Of a stretch of DNA of 64,000 nucleotides, positions 7,827 to 15,355 are shown in pieces. A model generated the notes under the pieces. The model worked only from the letters and a program-made list of their open reading frames with translations. It ran no database searches and had not been told where the DNA came from. Location of the stretch: positions 2,635,001 through 2,699,000 of the forward strand of contig NZ_CP049109.1 of assembly GCF_011057975.1 (NCBI RefSeq), read 5' to 3'. Source of the stretch: Sphingosinithalassobacter tenebrarum (GTDB lineage Bacteria; Pseudomonadota; Alphaproteobacteria; Sphingomonadales; Sphingomonadaceae). The translations under genes were made by a program, and so were the position numbers. The first letter of the stretch is position 1. Each line of letters starts with the position of its first letter.

Positions 7827-8804
7827 CTATTGCGTGGCGGGCGCTCTACGCCTCTCGCCGTCAAACCCCAAGGTAGAAAAACCCCGGACCGATGCAATGT
7901 CGGCTTGGGCATAACCTGTCCCGAGCGCGAGAATCGAAGTCACGTGGCGGCGCGAAACCTCCATCGCGTCAACGCCATATCCGCCTCCCAGCACACTGGC
8001 GAGCGGAAGCCCGCGCGCGGCGGCAAACTGCCCGATCCAGTGGTCGCGCGCGATCAATCCGTCGCGCGTCAGCGAGAGCCGCCCTAGGCGATCCTCGGCG
8101 AAGGGGTCGACACCCGCCTGATAGAGGATCATCGCCGGAGCGAAGCTGTCGACCAGTGGAGTCAGTGTTTCGCGAAGCGTTGCGAGATAGGCCGCGTCAC
8201 CGGTGCCGTCCGCCAGCGGCACGTCCAGCGTCGAGCGCGCCTTGCGGGCGGGGAAGTTCTTTTCGGCATGGATCGAATAAGTCGCGATGTCGTGCCGCCC
8301 GGCGAGCAGCGACGCGGTTCCGTCGCCCTGATGGACATCGCAATCGACGATCAGGATGCGCGGGACGCTCCCCTCCTCCGCCAGCCTCACCGCGGCGATC
8401 GCCAGATCGTTGAAGATGCAGAAGCCCGCGCCGGTATCGGCGAGCGCATGGTGGCTGCCGCCCGCCGTGTTGGCGGCAAAGCCGTGTTCAAGCGCGAGTT
8501 TGGCCGCCAGCCAGGTGCCTCCCGGCACGATCCGCGCGCGGCTCGCCACCGGCGGCGTAACAGGAAAGCCGATCCGCCGCGTCTTGTGCAGCGGCACGCG
8601 CGTTTCGAGAATCTCGGCGACATATTCGGGGTCATGCACCGCTTCGAGCCACTGTGTCGGCATAGCTTCCGGCTCATGCCAGACAAGCTCGGCACCGGCA
8701 TCCCGCAGCAAGTCGCGCACCAGCCCGTTCTTGTTCCACTGATAGGTGGAACGCGCCGGCGCGGGCGCGACATATTCGGGGTGGTGGACGATGGGGATCA
8801 TCAT
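7827..8804 (-). CDS. Histone deacetylase / acetylpolyamine amidohydrolase family protein
   Basis: A 325-aa zinc amidohydrolase of the arginase/deacetylase fold. Visible landmarks are GGSHHALADTGAGFC (tandem catalytic His), ILIVDCDVHQGDGT (zinc ligands Asp and His) and YQAGVDPFAEDRLG (third zinc-ligand Asp). Bacterial members deacetylate acetylpolyamines or acetyl-lysine, and some act on acetoin-related targets; the substrate here is open. Two ATGs are adjacent at 8804 and 8801. First gene of the apparent operon with korA and korB. Upstream lies a cloverleaf-like repeat that separates it from the minus-strand JmjC-like gene. Confidence 0.9.
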   Translation of the reverse strand: MMIPIVHHPEYVAPAPARSTYQWNKNGLVRDLLRDAGAELVWHEPEAMPTQWLEAVHDPEYVAEILETRVPLHKTRRIGFPVTPPVASRARIVPGGTWLAAKLALEHGFAANTAGGSHHALADTGAGFCIFNDLAIAAVRLAEEGSVPRILIVDCDVHQGDGTASLLAGRHDIATYSIHAEKNFPARKARSTLDVPLADGTGDAAYLATLRETLTPLVDSFAPAMILYQAGVDPFAEDRLGRLSLTRDGLIARDHWIGQFAAARGLPLASVLGGGYGVDAMEVSRRHVTSILALGTGYAQADIASVRGFSTLGFDGERRRAPATQ

Positions 8805-8814
8805 CGGATGGTCA

Positions 8815-8897
8815 CCCTCACCCTTCGCTGCCTGCGGCAGCTCTTCCCTCTCCCATCGGGAGAGGGAGGGAGGCGCGTAGCGCCGGAAGGGTGAGGG
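8815..8897. repeat. Cloverleaf-shaped intergenic repeat element
   Basis: Outer stem CCCTCACCCTT/AAGGGTGAGGG (8815-8825/8887-8897) encloses three perfect hairpins, each with a 3-base loop: GCTGCC-TGC-GGCAGC (8827-8841), TCCCTCTCCC-ATC-GGGAGAGGGA (8845-8867) and GGCGC-GTA-GCGCC (8872-8884). It occupies most of the 110-bp gap between two minus-strand genes. Elements with this core are common intergenic repeats in several proteobacteria (general knowledge); no transposase is next to it. Confidence 0.8.
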
Positions 8898-8914
8898 CGT
8901 CCTTCCAAAATCTC

Positions 8915-9961
8915 TTAAAACGCAACGTAGCTCTTGTAATCGCTGTAGAAATCATTGTCCCATGCGAATTGGGTGAAGGACATGCCGATCGTCTGATCGA
9001 GCCCGAGCACGCAATGCCACCAGCCGATCGGAATGAACAACCCATCGCCCGGCCCGAGGGTGCATTCGAGGACCGCCGGACGCTCCTTCGTCGCCGGCCC
9101 CGGCAGCAGCTCGTCATGCTGCCAGCGGCTGTAGCAATGGAAATGGTTGCGCATCTTCGGCGTGTCGTGGCTGGCCACCAGATACACTTTCTTGCGACCG
9201 ACCATCTGGATCAGAAGATTGTTGGTCAGATCGTGATGCCAGGGCGTGATCGTCCCCTTCGGTCCGACCCATATGAATCCGTCGCGCTGCCCGCCCGGGG
9301 CGAGAATGCCCGGCAACTCGCCGATATCGGTATAGAAGGCGCGGAAAGTCTCGCGATTCTGCGCACTGTTGTTGGCGGTGATGTAGAAATCATTGGTCGG
9401 CTCTTCCGACGCCAGCCGCTCGTACAGTTCGCCGAAAGGGCGCATCGCGCCGTGATCGCGCGTGTTGATTTCGTAGTTCTCGTCGGATTCGCGTCCGGTC
9501 TGGACGAACACCTCGCGATTGCCGAGCACGCGGCGGAAATAATCGAGCGACCAGCGCTCGCGCGCTTCCCAGTGATCGAACTGCCCCTGGATCACCACCG
9601 GGCGATGGGCGCGATAATAGTCGCGATAGAAGGTCTCGCCATCAACCTTGCCGATGACGGGGATTTCCAGTCCGTGCGGATCGTTGGCGGCCAGGCGCGC
9701 ATTGTTCTGCAGCACCCATTCCCATTTGCCGATGCGATTACGCAGTTTTTCGGCGGCCTGGAGATAGGGGCTCTTGGCGGCGCGCGCAATTTCCTGCTCG
9801 ACCAGCGCCAGCGGCAACCCAGCCGAACCGGAGACGCGCTTCGCCAGGTCATCCGGCTCGGCGCCTTCGAGCAGCCGCTCGGCGATCATCTGCCGGAAAT
9901 CGTCGTTGATCGCGGCGCCGCGCGCCGCCTGCGCCTGTTTGCGCTTGTTTGCCTTGGCCAT
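8915..9961 (-). CDS. Cupin-like / JmjC-domain protein, probable Fe(II)/2-oxoglutarate oxygenase
   Basis: A 348-aa protein with a basic, helical N-terminal part (about residues 1-95) and a C-terminal cupin_8/JmjC-like domain. The iron-binding facial triad is visible: H-x-D in TPWHHDLTNN and a distal His in FIPIGWWHCVLGL. The Lys in QMVGRKKVY is placed for 2-oxoglutarate binding. Family members hydroxylate proteins or small molecules; the target here is unknown. Start ATG 9961 gives MAKANKRKQAQAARG. Divergent from rppH, 87 bp away. Confidence 0.85.
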   Translation of the reverse strand: MAKANKRKQAQAARGAAINDDFRQMIAERLLEGAEPDDLAKRVSGSAGLPLALVEQEIARAAKSPYLQAAEKLRNRIGKWEWVLQNNARLAANDPHGLEIPVIGKVDGETFYRDYYRAHRPVVIQGQFDHWEARERWSLDYFRRVLGNREVFVQTGRESDENYEINTRDHGAMRPFGELYERLASEEPTNDFYITANNSAQNRETFRAFYTDIGELPGILAPGGQRDGFIWVGPKGTITPWHHDLTNNLLIQMVGRKKVYLVASHDTPKMRNHFHCYSRWQHDELLPGPATKERPAVLECTLGPGDGLFIPIGWWHCVLGLDQTIGMSFTQFAWDNDFYSDYKSYVAF

Positions 9962-10048
9962 GTCGCCCGACCTCGATCCTGCTACCCGTCCCGCATGCGA
10001 AACACGGCCTATCTACACAGGTGCGGCGCCAAGGACTAGGAGGAGCGC

Positions 10049-10546
10049 ATGATCGATCCCGACACCCTTCCCTATCGCCCCTGCGCCGGCGTAATGCTGG
10101 CCAATCGCCAAGGTCTCGTCTTTGTCGGCCAGCGGCTCGATTCTACGCTCGAAGCCTGGCAGATGCCGCAGGGCGGAATCGACCCGGGCGAGGCCCCGCG
10201 CGACGCTGCGGTGCGCGAGCTGCGCGAGGAAACCGGTATCGGCTCCCATCTGGTAGAGCCGATCGCCGAAGCGCCCGGCGAACTGCGTTACGACCTGCCC
10301 GACGATCTGATCGGCAAGGTGTGGAAGGGCAAATGGCGCGGCCAGCGGCAGCGCTGGTTCCTCTACGGCTTTCTGGGCGGGGACGATGATATCGATATCA
10401 TGACACCCGAACCCGAGTTCCGCGCCTGGCGCTGGGCCGAGCCGCACCACCTTCCCGAACTGATCGTCGGCTTCAAGCGCGAGATCTACGAGGAGCTCGT
10501 CCGCATTTTCGAACGACCGCTGGCACAATGGCGCGATTTGCCCTGA
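10049..10546 (+). CDS. rppH: RNA pyrophosphohydrolase (RppH, Nudix)
   Basis: Removes pyrophosphate from the 5' triphosphate of mRNA, which starts 5'-end-dependent decay. The 165-aa length is typical. The start of the chain, YRPCAGVMLAN, and WQMPQGGIDPGE are characteristic, and the Nudix box runs GGIDPGEAPRDAAVRELREE followed by TG. The later WKGKWRGQRQRWFLYGF block is the RppH/IalA signature. Strong ribosome site AGGAGGAG lies upstream of ATG 10049. Followed after 43 bp by the DUF481 gene on the same strand. Confidence 0.95.
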   Translation: MIDPDTLPYRPCAGVMLANRQGLVFVGQRLDSTLEAWQMPQGGIDPGEAPRDAAVRELREETGIGSHLVEPIAEAPGELRYDLPDDLIGKVWKGKWRGQRQRWFLYGFLGGDDDIDIMTPEPEFRAWRWAEPHHLPELIVGFKREIYEELVRIFERPLAQWRDLP

Positions 10547-10589
10547 ACCTGCCCTTTTCCTGCCCATTGCTCGCGGCTAGGAGTCACTT

Positions 10590-11483
10590 GTGCGTAAACT
10601 GATCCTGCTTGCCGTCCCGCTGCTCCTTGCCAACACCGACGATCCGGTCGTCATCCCGCCCGCCATCAAGGCGATGCTGGAGGCGGCGATGGAGGCCGGC
10701 GATGAAAGCGGTGTCGCTACCATCGTCAAATATACCAAGGCCGCGGCACCCGAGAGCGCGGAGGAAGTCGCGCGCATCGCCAATGAATGGAATACCGCGC
10801 GGCGGCGCAGCGCCGAGCGCCGGCTGCGCCACTCCGACTTCCTCGACCTGGTGAAGGGCAAGATCGAACTGGCCGGCTATCGCTCGACCGGGAACACCCG
10901 CAATATCGGACTGAACGGCTCGATCGGGCTGCGTCGCGAGGGATTTCGCTGGCGTCACAAACTGCGGCTTCAGGCGGACTATCAGGAAAGTCTCGGCGTG
11001 ACCACGCGGGAGCGTTACCTCGCCGCCTATGAACCCAATTTCAAGATCGACGACCGCGGCTATGTCTATGGCGCCGCGCAATTCGAAAGCGATCGCTTTT
11101 CCGGGTTCGACGAACGCTATTCGCTTTCGGCCGGTCTCGGTTACACGCCGATCAAGCAGCCTGGGATGACACTGGAGCTGGAGCTCGGTCCGGCCTTTCG
11201 TCAGACTCGTTATACCGACGACACCAGCGAGGGGTATGTGGGCGCGCGCGGTTCGCTCGATTTCCACTGGAAGCTGTCGCCGAGCATCCACTTTCGCCAG
11301 AACGCCTCGGCCTATGTCCAGACAGCGAACAGCACGCTTTCGAGCGAGACATCGTTCAGTTTCCGCGTCCTTGGCCCGCTTTCGGCGAAGCTTTCCTACA
11401 ATCTGCAATATGAAAGCGATCCGGCGTCGAACCGGGAGAGCACCGACACCACCACGCGCGCGGGGCTGGTCGTCGACTTCTGA
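10590..11483 (+). CDS. DUF481 family outer-membrane protein (YdiY-like)
   Basis: A 297-aa protein starting with GTG and a short hydrophobic signal (KLILLAVPLLLA). About residues 25-80 are helical. From about residue 90 the chain shows alternating beta-strand patterns (GKIELAGYRSTGNTRNIGL, RYSLSAGLGYTPI) and ends with an aromatic residue (VVDF), as expected for an outer-membrane beta barrel. The conserved DUF481 turn STGNTRN is visible. Function unknown. It precedes the M20-astA-astB set by 38 bp, so read-through is possible. Confidence 0.85.
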   Translation: MRKLILLAVPLLLANTDDPVVIPPAIKAMLEAAMEAGDESGVATIVKYTKAAAPESAEEVARIANEWNTARRRSAERRLRHSDFLDLVKGKIELAGYRSTGNTRNIGLNGSIGLRREGFRWRHKLRLQADYQESLGVTTRERYLAAYEPNFKIDDRGYVYGAAQFESDRFSGFDERYSLSAGLGYTPIKQPGMTLELELGPAFRQTRYTDDTSEGYVGARGSLDFHWKLSPSIHFRQNASAYVQTANSTLSSETSFSFRVLGPLSAKLSYNLQYESDPASNRESTDTTTRAGLVVDF

Positions 11484-11521
11484 CACCGCGACCGGTTCAC
11501 CTGCGCGGCGTTTGGCGCTAG

Positions 11522-12739
11522 ATGCCCGGGATGACTGCGCTGTCCTCACAAGAAACCGAAGCCGTCGAACGCTGCGCGGCCTCGCCGATGCTCGAACGCA
11601 CGCGGCAATGGGTCGCGGTGAACAGCGGCACACGCAACCTGGCCGGGGTCGGCAGGATGGCCGATCTGCTGGCCGACGCCTTTTCATCGCTGCCCGGCGA
11701 GATCGCACTCGAGGCGCCGGAGCCGGTGGAAAGCGTAAACAGTGACGGCACTGTCGAAAGCCTCGATCACGGACGCCATTTTCACCTGACCGTGCGCTCC
11801 GACGCACCGGTACAGATCCTGCTGACCGGCCATATGGACACGGTGTTCCCTGCCGATCATCCGTTCCAGGAGGAGCGCTGGCTGGACAACGGCCATCTCA
11901 ACGCGCCTGGCGCCGCGGACATGAAGGGCGGGCTGGCGCTGATGCTCGCCGCACTCGAGGCCGTCGAGCAGAGCCCGGTCGCATCGCGGCTGGGCTATGA
12001 AGTGGTGATCAATTCGGATGAAGAAGTCGGCTCCTTTTCCTCCGCGTCGCTGCTGGCGCGAGCGGCGAAGGGCAAGGTCGCTGCGCTCACCTATGAACCG
12101 GCGCTGCCCGACGGCACGCTGGCGGGCGCACGCGGCGGAACAGGCAATTTCTCGCTGATCGTCCACGGGCGCAGCGCGCATGCCGGGCGCAATCCCGACG
12201 ACGGGCGCAACGCCATCGTCGCCGCCGGCGCGCTGGCGGTGCGGCTCTTCGCCATTCGCGGCGAGGGGCTGTCGGTCAATCCGGCGCGGATCGAAGGCGG
12301 AGGGCCGAACAACGTCGTTCCCGAACTGGCGGTCCTGAGGATCAATTTCCGGCCAAAGGACGAAGGCGCGATCGCCCGCGCGCAGGCGGCGCTCGACACC
12401 GCCGTCGCCGAAGTCGCGACCGAATATGACGTGAAGATCGAATTGCACGGTGGCTTCAATCGCCCGCCCAAACCGATCGACCCGGGTGCCGAAAAGCTGT
12501 TCGGGCTGGTCAAGCGGGTCGGCGCCGACCTTGGCCTCGACATTGCGTGGAAAGCCACCGGCGGCGTGTGCGACGGCAACAACATCGCCGCGTGCGGCGT
12601 GCCCGTGGTCGACACAATGGGCGCGCGCGGCGGCGCGATCCACTCCTCCGACGAATTTCTCATTCCCGAAAGCCTGAGCGAACGTGCCGCGCTTTCGGCC
12701 ATCACCATGTTGCGTATCGCCGAACAGGGGCACCCATGA
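11522..12739 (+). CDS. M20 family metallopeptidase/hydrolase in the arginine succinyltransferase operon
   Basis: A 405-aa two-zinc hydrolase of the M20 family, closest in pattern to glutamate carboxypeptidase (CPG2). Metal ligands and catalytic residues are visible in LLTGHMDTVFP, APGAADMKGG, NSDEEVGS and near the end AIHSSDEF. CPG2-type enzymes cleave N-acyl-L-glutamates. Its stop overlaps the astA start (ATGA), which points to translational coupling. N-succinylglutamate, the last intermediate of the AST pathway, is an N-acyl glutamate, so this enzyme may do the AstE step (inference). The usual AstE belongs to a different family (M14-like) and is not seen in the window. Confidence 0.88.
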   Translation: MPGMTALSSQETEAVERCAASPMLERTRQWVAVNSGTRNLAGVGRMADLLADAFSSLPGEIALEAPEPVESVNSDGTVESLDHGRHFHLTVRSDAPVQILLTGHMDTVFPADHPFQEERWLDNGHLNAPGAADMKGGLALMLAALEAVEQSPVASRLGYEVVINSDEEVGSFSSASLLARAAKGKVAALTYEPALPDGTLAGARGGTGNFSLIVHGRSAHAGRNPDDGRNAIVAAGALAVRLFAIRGEGLSVNPARIEGGGPNNVVPELAVLRINFRPKDEGAIARAQAALDTAVAEVATEYDVKIELHGGFNRPPKPIDPGAEKLFGLVKRVGADLGLDIAWKATGGVCDGNNIAACGVPVVDTMGARGGAIHSSDEFLIPESLSERAALSAITMLRIAEQGHP

Positions 12740-13746
12740 CATTCGTAATCCGCGCCGCGCGCGACGAAGACCTGCAAGCGCTGTATGAAATGGCGAAGCT
12801 GACCGGCGGGGGATTCACCAACCTGCCGCCCGAGAAGGATGCGCTGCGCGCCAAGCTGGATCGCAGCCATCAGGCGTTCGCACGCACCGATGACAGCATC
12901 GCCGACGAGCTGTTCGTGCTGGTGCTGGAAAACGTGGAAACGGGCGAAGTCCGCGGCACCTGCCAGCTGTTCACGCAGGTCGGGCAGAAATGGCCCTTCT
13001 ACAGCTATCGGCTGGGCATGGTGACCAAGCACAGCCAGGAGCTGAACCGTACCTTCCGCGCGCAGTTGCTCAGCCTTGCCAACGATCTCGAAGGATCGAG
13101 CGAAGTCGGCGGGCTGTTCCTGCACCCCAAGGAACGCGCCGGCGGCCTCGGCATGTTGCTCGCGCGCAGCCGCTATCTGTTCATCGCGCGCCACCGCGCG
13201 CGTTTCGGCGACCGCATCCTGGCCGAGCTGCGCGGCGTGATCGACGAGGCCGGCGGATCGCCTTTCTGGGACGGTGTCGCCGGGCGCTTTTTCGGGATGA
13301 GCTTTCAAGAAGCCGACGAGTTCAATGCGCTGCACGGAAACCAGTTCATCGCCGATCTGATGCCCAAACACCCCATCTACACCGCGATGCTGACCGAAAG
13401 CGCGCGCGCGGTGATCGGCCGCCCGCACCCCAATGGCCGCGCGGCGATGCGGATGCTGGAAAATGAAGGCTTCGCCTGGGAAAACTATATCGACATCTTC
13501 GACGGCGGACCGACGATGACGGCGCGCACCGATCAGGTGAAATCGATCCGCGAGGCACGCACCGAAACCGTGCGGGCCGTGGGCGAAGCCGGCGAACCCG
13601 CGCTGGTGGCGGGCGGGCATCTCGCCGACTTCCGTTGCGTGCTGGGCAAGGTCGCCACCGGTCAGGACGGCTTGCGCATCGACGCGGGCAGTGCCGCCGC
13701 GCTCGATATCGGCGAAGGCGGCGAGGTGATCCATGTCGCGCGCTGA
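12736..13746 (+). CDS. astA: Arginine N-succinyltransferase (AstA)
   Basis: First enzyme of the AST pathway: L-arginine + succinyl-CoA to N2-succinylarginine. The 336-aa chain starts MTFVIRAARDEDLQALYEMA and contains the family blocks GGGFTNLPPEKDAL, GLFLHPKERAGGLGMLLARS and SPFWDGVAGRFFGMSF. ATG 12736 overlaps the M20 stop by 4 bases. Its own stop lies 14 bases inside astB, so the three genes form one coupled unit. Confidence 0.96.
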   Translation: MTFVIRAARDEDLQALYEMAKLTGGGFTNLPPEKDALRAKLDRSHQAFARTDDSIADELFVLVLENVETGEVRGTCQLFTQVGQKWPFYSYRLGMVTKHSQELNRTFRAQLLSLANDLEGSSEVGGLFLHPKERAGGLGMLLARSRYLFIARHRARFGDRILAELRGVIDEAGGSPFWDGVAGRFFGMSFQEADEFNALHGNQFIADLMPKHPIYTAMLTESARAVIGRPHPNGRAAMRMLENEGFAWENYIDIFDGGPTMTARTDQVKSIREARTETVRAVGEAGEPALVAGGHLADFRCVLGKVATGQDGLRIDAGSAAALDIGEGGEVIHVAR

Positions 13747-15001
13747 AACACGCATCGAAATCAATTTCGACGGGATCATCGGCCCCAGCCACAATTATGC
13801 CGGGCTCAGCCCGGGCAATCTCGCCGCAACGAAGAATCGCGGGCTTTCCTCGCATCCGCGCGCCGCGGCATTGCAGGGCATCGCCAAGATGCGCACCAAT
13901 ATCGCGCTGGGGCTGACCCAGGGCATTTTTCTGCCGCAGGCGCGCCCCGACCATCGCTGGCTGGAAAGCCTCGCCACCGGCTTCGCCGACGCCGCACCGC
14001 ACCTGCAGGCGCAGGCACTGTCGGCTTCTTCGATGTGGGCAGCCAATGCCGCGACCGTCTCCCCCGCCCCAGACGCGGCGGACGGGAAGTGCCACCTGAC
14101 CGTCGCCAATCTGGTGACGATGCCGCATCGCAGCCACGAATGGCGCGAAACGCTGGCGCAGCTTCGCCTCGCCTTCGCCGATCCGGCCTTTGCGGTGCAT
14201 CCCCCCGTCCCCGCTCCGTTCGGCGACGAAGGCGCGGCGAACCATATGCGGCTGACTCCCGCGCATGGCGAAGCCGGTGTCGAAGTCTTCGTCTACGGCA
14301 TTTCGGGCGGCCCCTTCCCCGCCCGCCAGCATGTTGAGGCTAGTGCGGCGGTGGCGCGGCATCACCGGCTCGATCCGGCACGGACGCTGTTCGTCCAGCA
14401 ATCCGAAGCCGCGATCGCCGCCGGCGCCTTTCACAATGATGTCGTCGCCGTCGCCAATGAGCATGTGCTTTTCGCGCATGAGCTGGCCTTTGCCGACAAG
14501 CAACGCTTCTACGCCGATCTGCGCGCCGCGTTTCCAGGGGTGGAGATCATCGAAGTCCCCGCCGCGCGCATCAGCCTGGCCGATGCCATCGCATCCTATC
14601 TGTTCAATGCGCAGCTGGTGACGCTCCCCGAAGGCGGGATGGCGCTGATCCTGCCCGGCGAAGCCCGCGAGACTCCCGCCGTATGGGAATGGCTGCAGGA
14701 ACTGGTGGCGGGCAACGGCCCGATCCGGCGGCTCGAAATCGTCGATGTCCGCCAGTCGATGGCGAATGGCGGCGGCCCCGCGTGCCTGCGGCTGCGCGTC
14801 GTTGCCGATCCGGCGCGGATCGACTCGCGTTTCCTGGTCGACAACGACCGGCTCGACGCGATCGCACGGGTGGTCGAACAACATTGGCCCGAGGCGATCC
14901 CGCAGGACGAAATCGGCGATCCCGCGCTGATCGCGCATGTCGAAACCGCGCGCAGAGCGCTGCTCGAAACCCTGGATATTGTCGAATTAATTGACAGTTA
15001 A
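13733..15001 (+). CDS. astB: N-succinylarginine dihydrolase (AstB)
   Basis: Hydrolyses N2-succinylarginine to N2-succinylornithine, CO2 and two ammonia; 422 aa. The N-terminal signature FDGIIGPSHNYAGLSPGN and the C-terminal GGGPACLRLRV, holding the catalytic Cys, are clear, as is the His-containing FHNDVVAVANEHVLF. It overlaps astA by 14 bases. astC and astD are not in the window. The stop is followed by 65 bp before a small membrane-protein gene. Confidence 0.96.
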   Translation: MSRAETRIEINFDGIIGPSHNYAGLSPGNLAATKNRGLSSHPRAAALQGIAKMRTNIALGLTQGIFLPQARPDHRWLESLATGFADAAPHLQAQALSASSMWAANAATVSPAPDAADGKCHLTVANLVTMPHRSHEWRETLAQLRLAFADPAFAVHPPVPAPFGDEGAANHMRLTPAHGEAGVEVFVYGISGGPFPARQHVEASAAVARHHRLDPARTLFVQQSEAAIAAGAFHNDVVAVANEHVLFAHELAFADKQRFYADLRAAFPGVEIIEVPAARISLADAIASYLFNAQLVTLPEGGMALILPGEARETPAVWEWLQELVAGNGPIRRLEIVDVRQSMANGGGPACLRLRVVADPARIDSRFLVDNDRLDAIARVVEQHWPEAIPQDEIGDPALIAHVETARRALLETLDIVELIDS

Positions 15002-15066
15002 CCCTAGGTTTTAATGCGAAACGACGCATATCTCGGCTTGGCCCGGGCCTTGCTTACCATCTGGGC

Positions 15067-15282
15067 ATGTTCCGACGTATCGCGCGCCTGTTCGTCATCA
15101 AGACCAAATTCGAGGCATTCCTCGTCATCTACGGGCTCGCCACCGGCGCGGTGGAACGCGGCATCCATTACCTGGACCGGTTTCCCGGACCCGGCGGATG
15201 GTTGCTCTTCGCGGTCTGCCCGATCGCCGTCTTCATGGCCGGTGCCCGCATTCTCGATTCGCTCGACAATCGGCCGTGGTAA
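15067..15282 (+). CDS. Small membrane protein of unknown function (71 aa)
   Basis: ATG 15067 opens a 71-aa frame with two hydrophobic stretches: about residues 16-30 (FEAFLVIYGLATGAV) and 43-60 (GGWLLFAVCPIAVFMAGA). The N-terminus is basic (FRRIARLFVIK). No family recognised with certainty. It sits between astB and the kinase-like gene on the same strand, 73 bp before the latter. Codon use matches the neighbours, which supports it being a real gene. Confidence 0.65.
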   Translation: MFRRIARLFVIKTKFEAFLVIYGLATGAVERGIHYLDRFPGPGGWLLFAVCPIAVFMAGARILDSLDNRPW

Positions 15283-15355
15283 AGCATTTGTGTCGCAGAC
15301 CGCGCGGAGCTAACGCAGCAACTGCGCTGTTGCTGTTTGGGGGATAACAGGGGTC

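Noticed and set aside
5796..8087. Very long open frame (763 codons) on the plus strand across korB and korA
   Set aside because: It is the antisense shadow of a high-GC gene pair; it has no family motifs, is rich in Arg, Gly and Ala without domain pattern, and runs through an inverted repeat.
13346..14938. Minus-strand open frame of about 530 codons opposite astB
   Set aside because: It overlaps the well-supported astA-astB genes, and has no recognisable motif.
14988..15012. TTGACA near the end of astB as a -35 box for the small membrane-protein gene
   Set aside because: No acceptable -10 lies at 16-18 bases, and TTGACA overlaps the coding end of astB.
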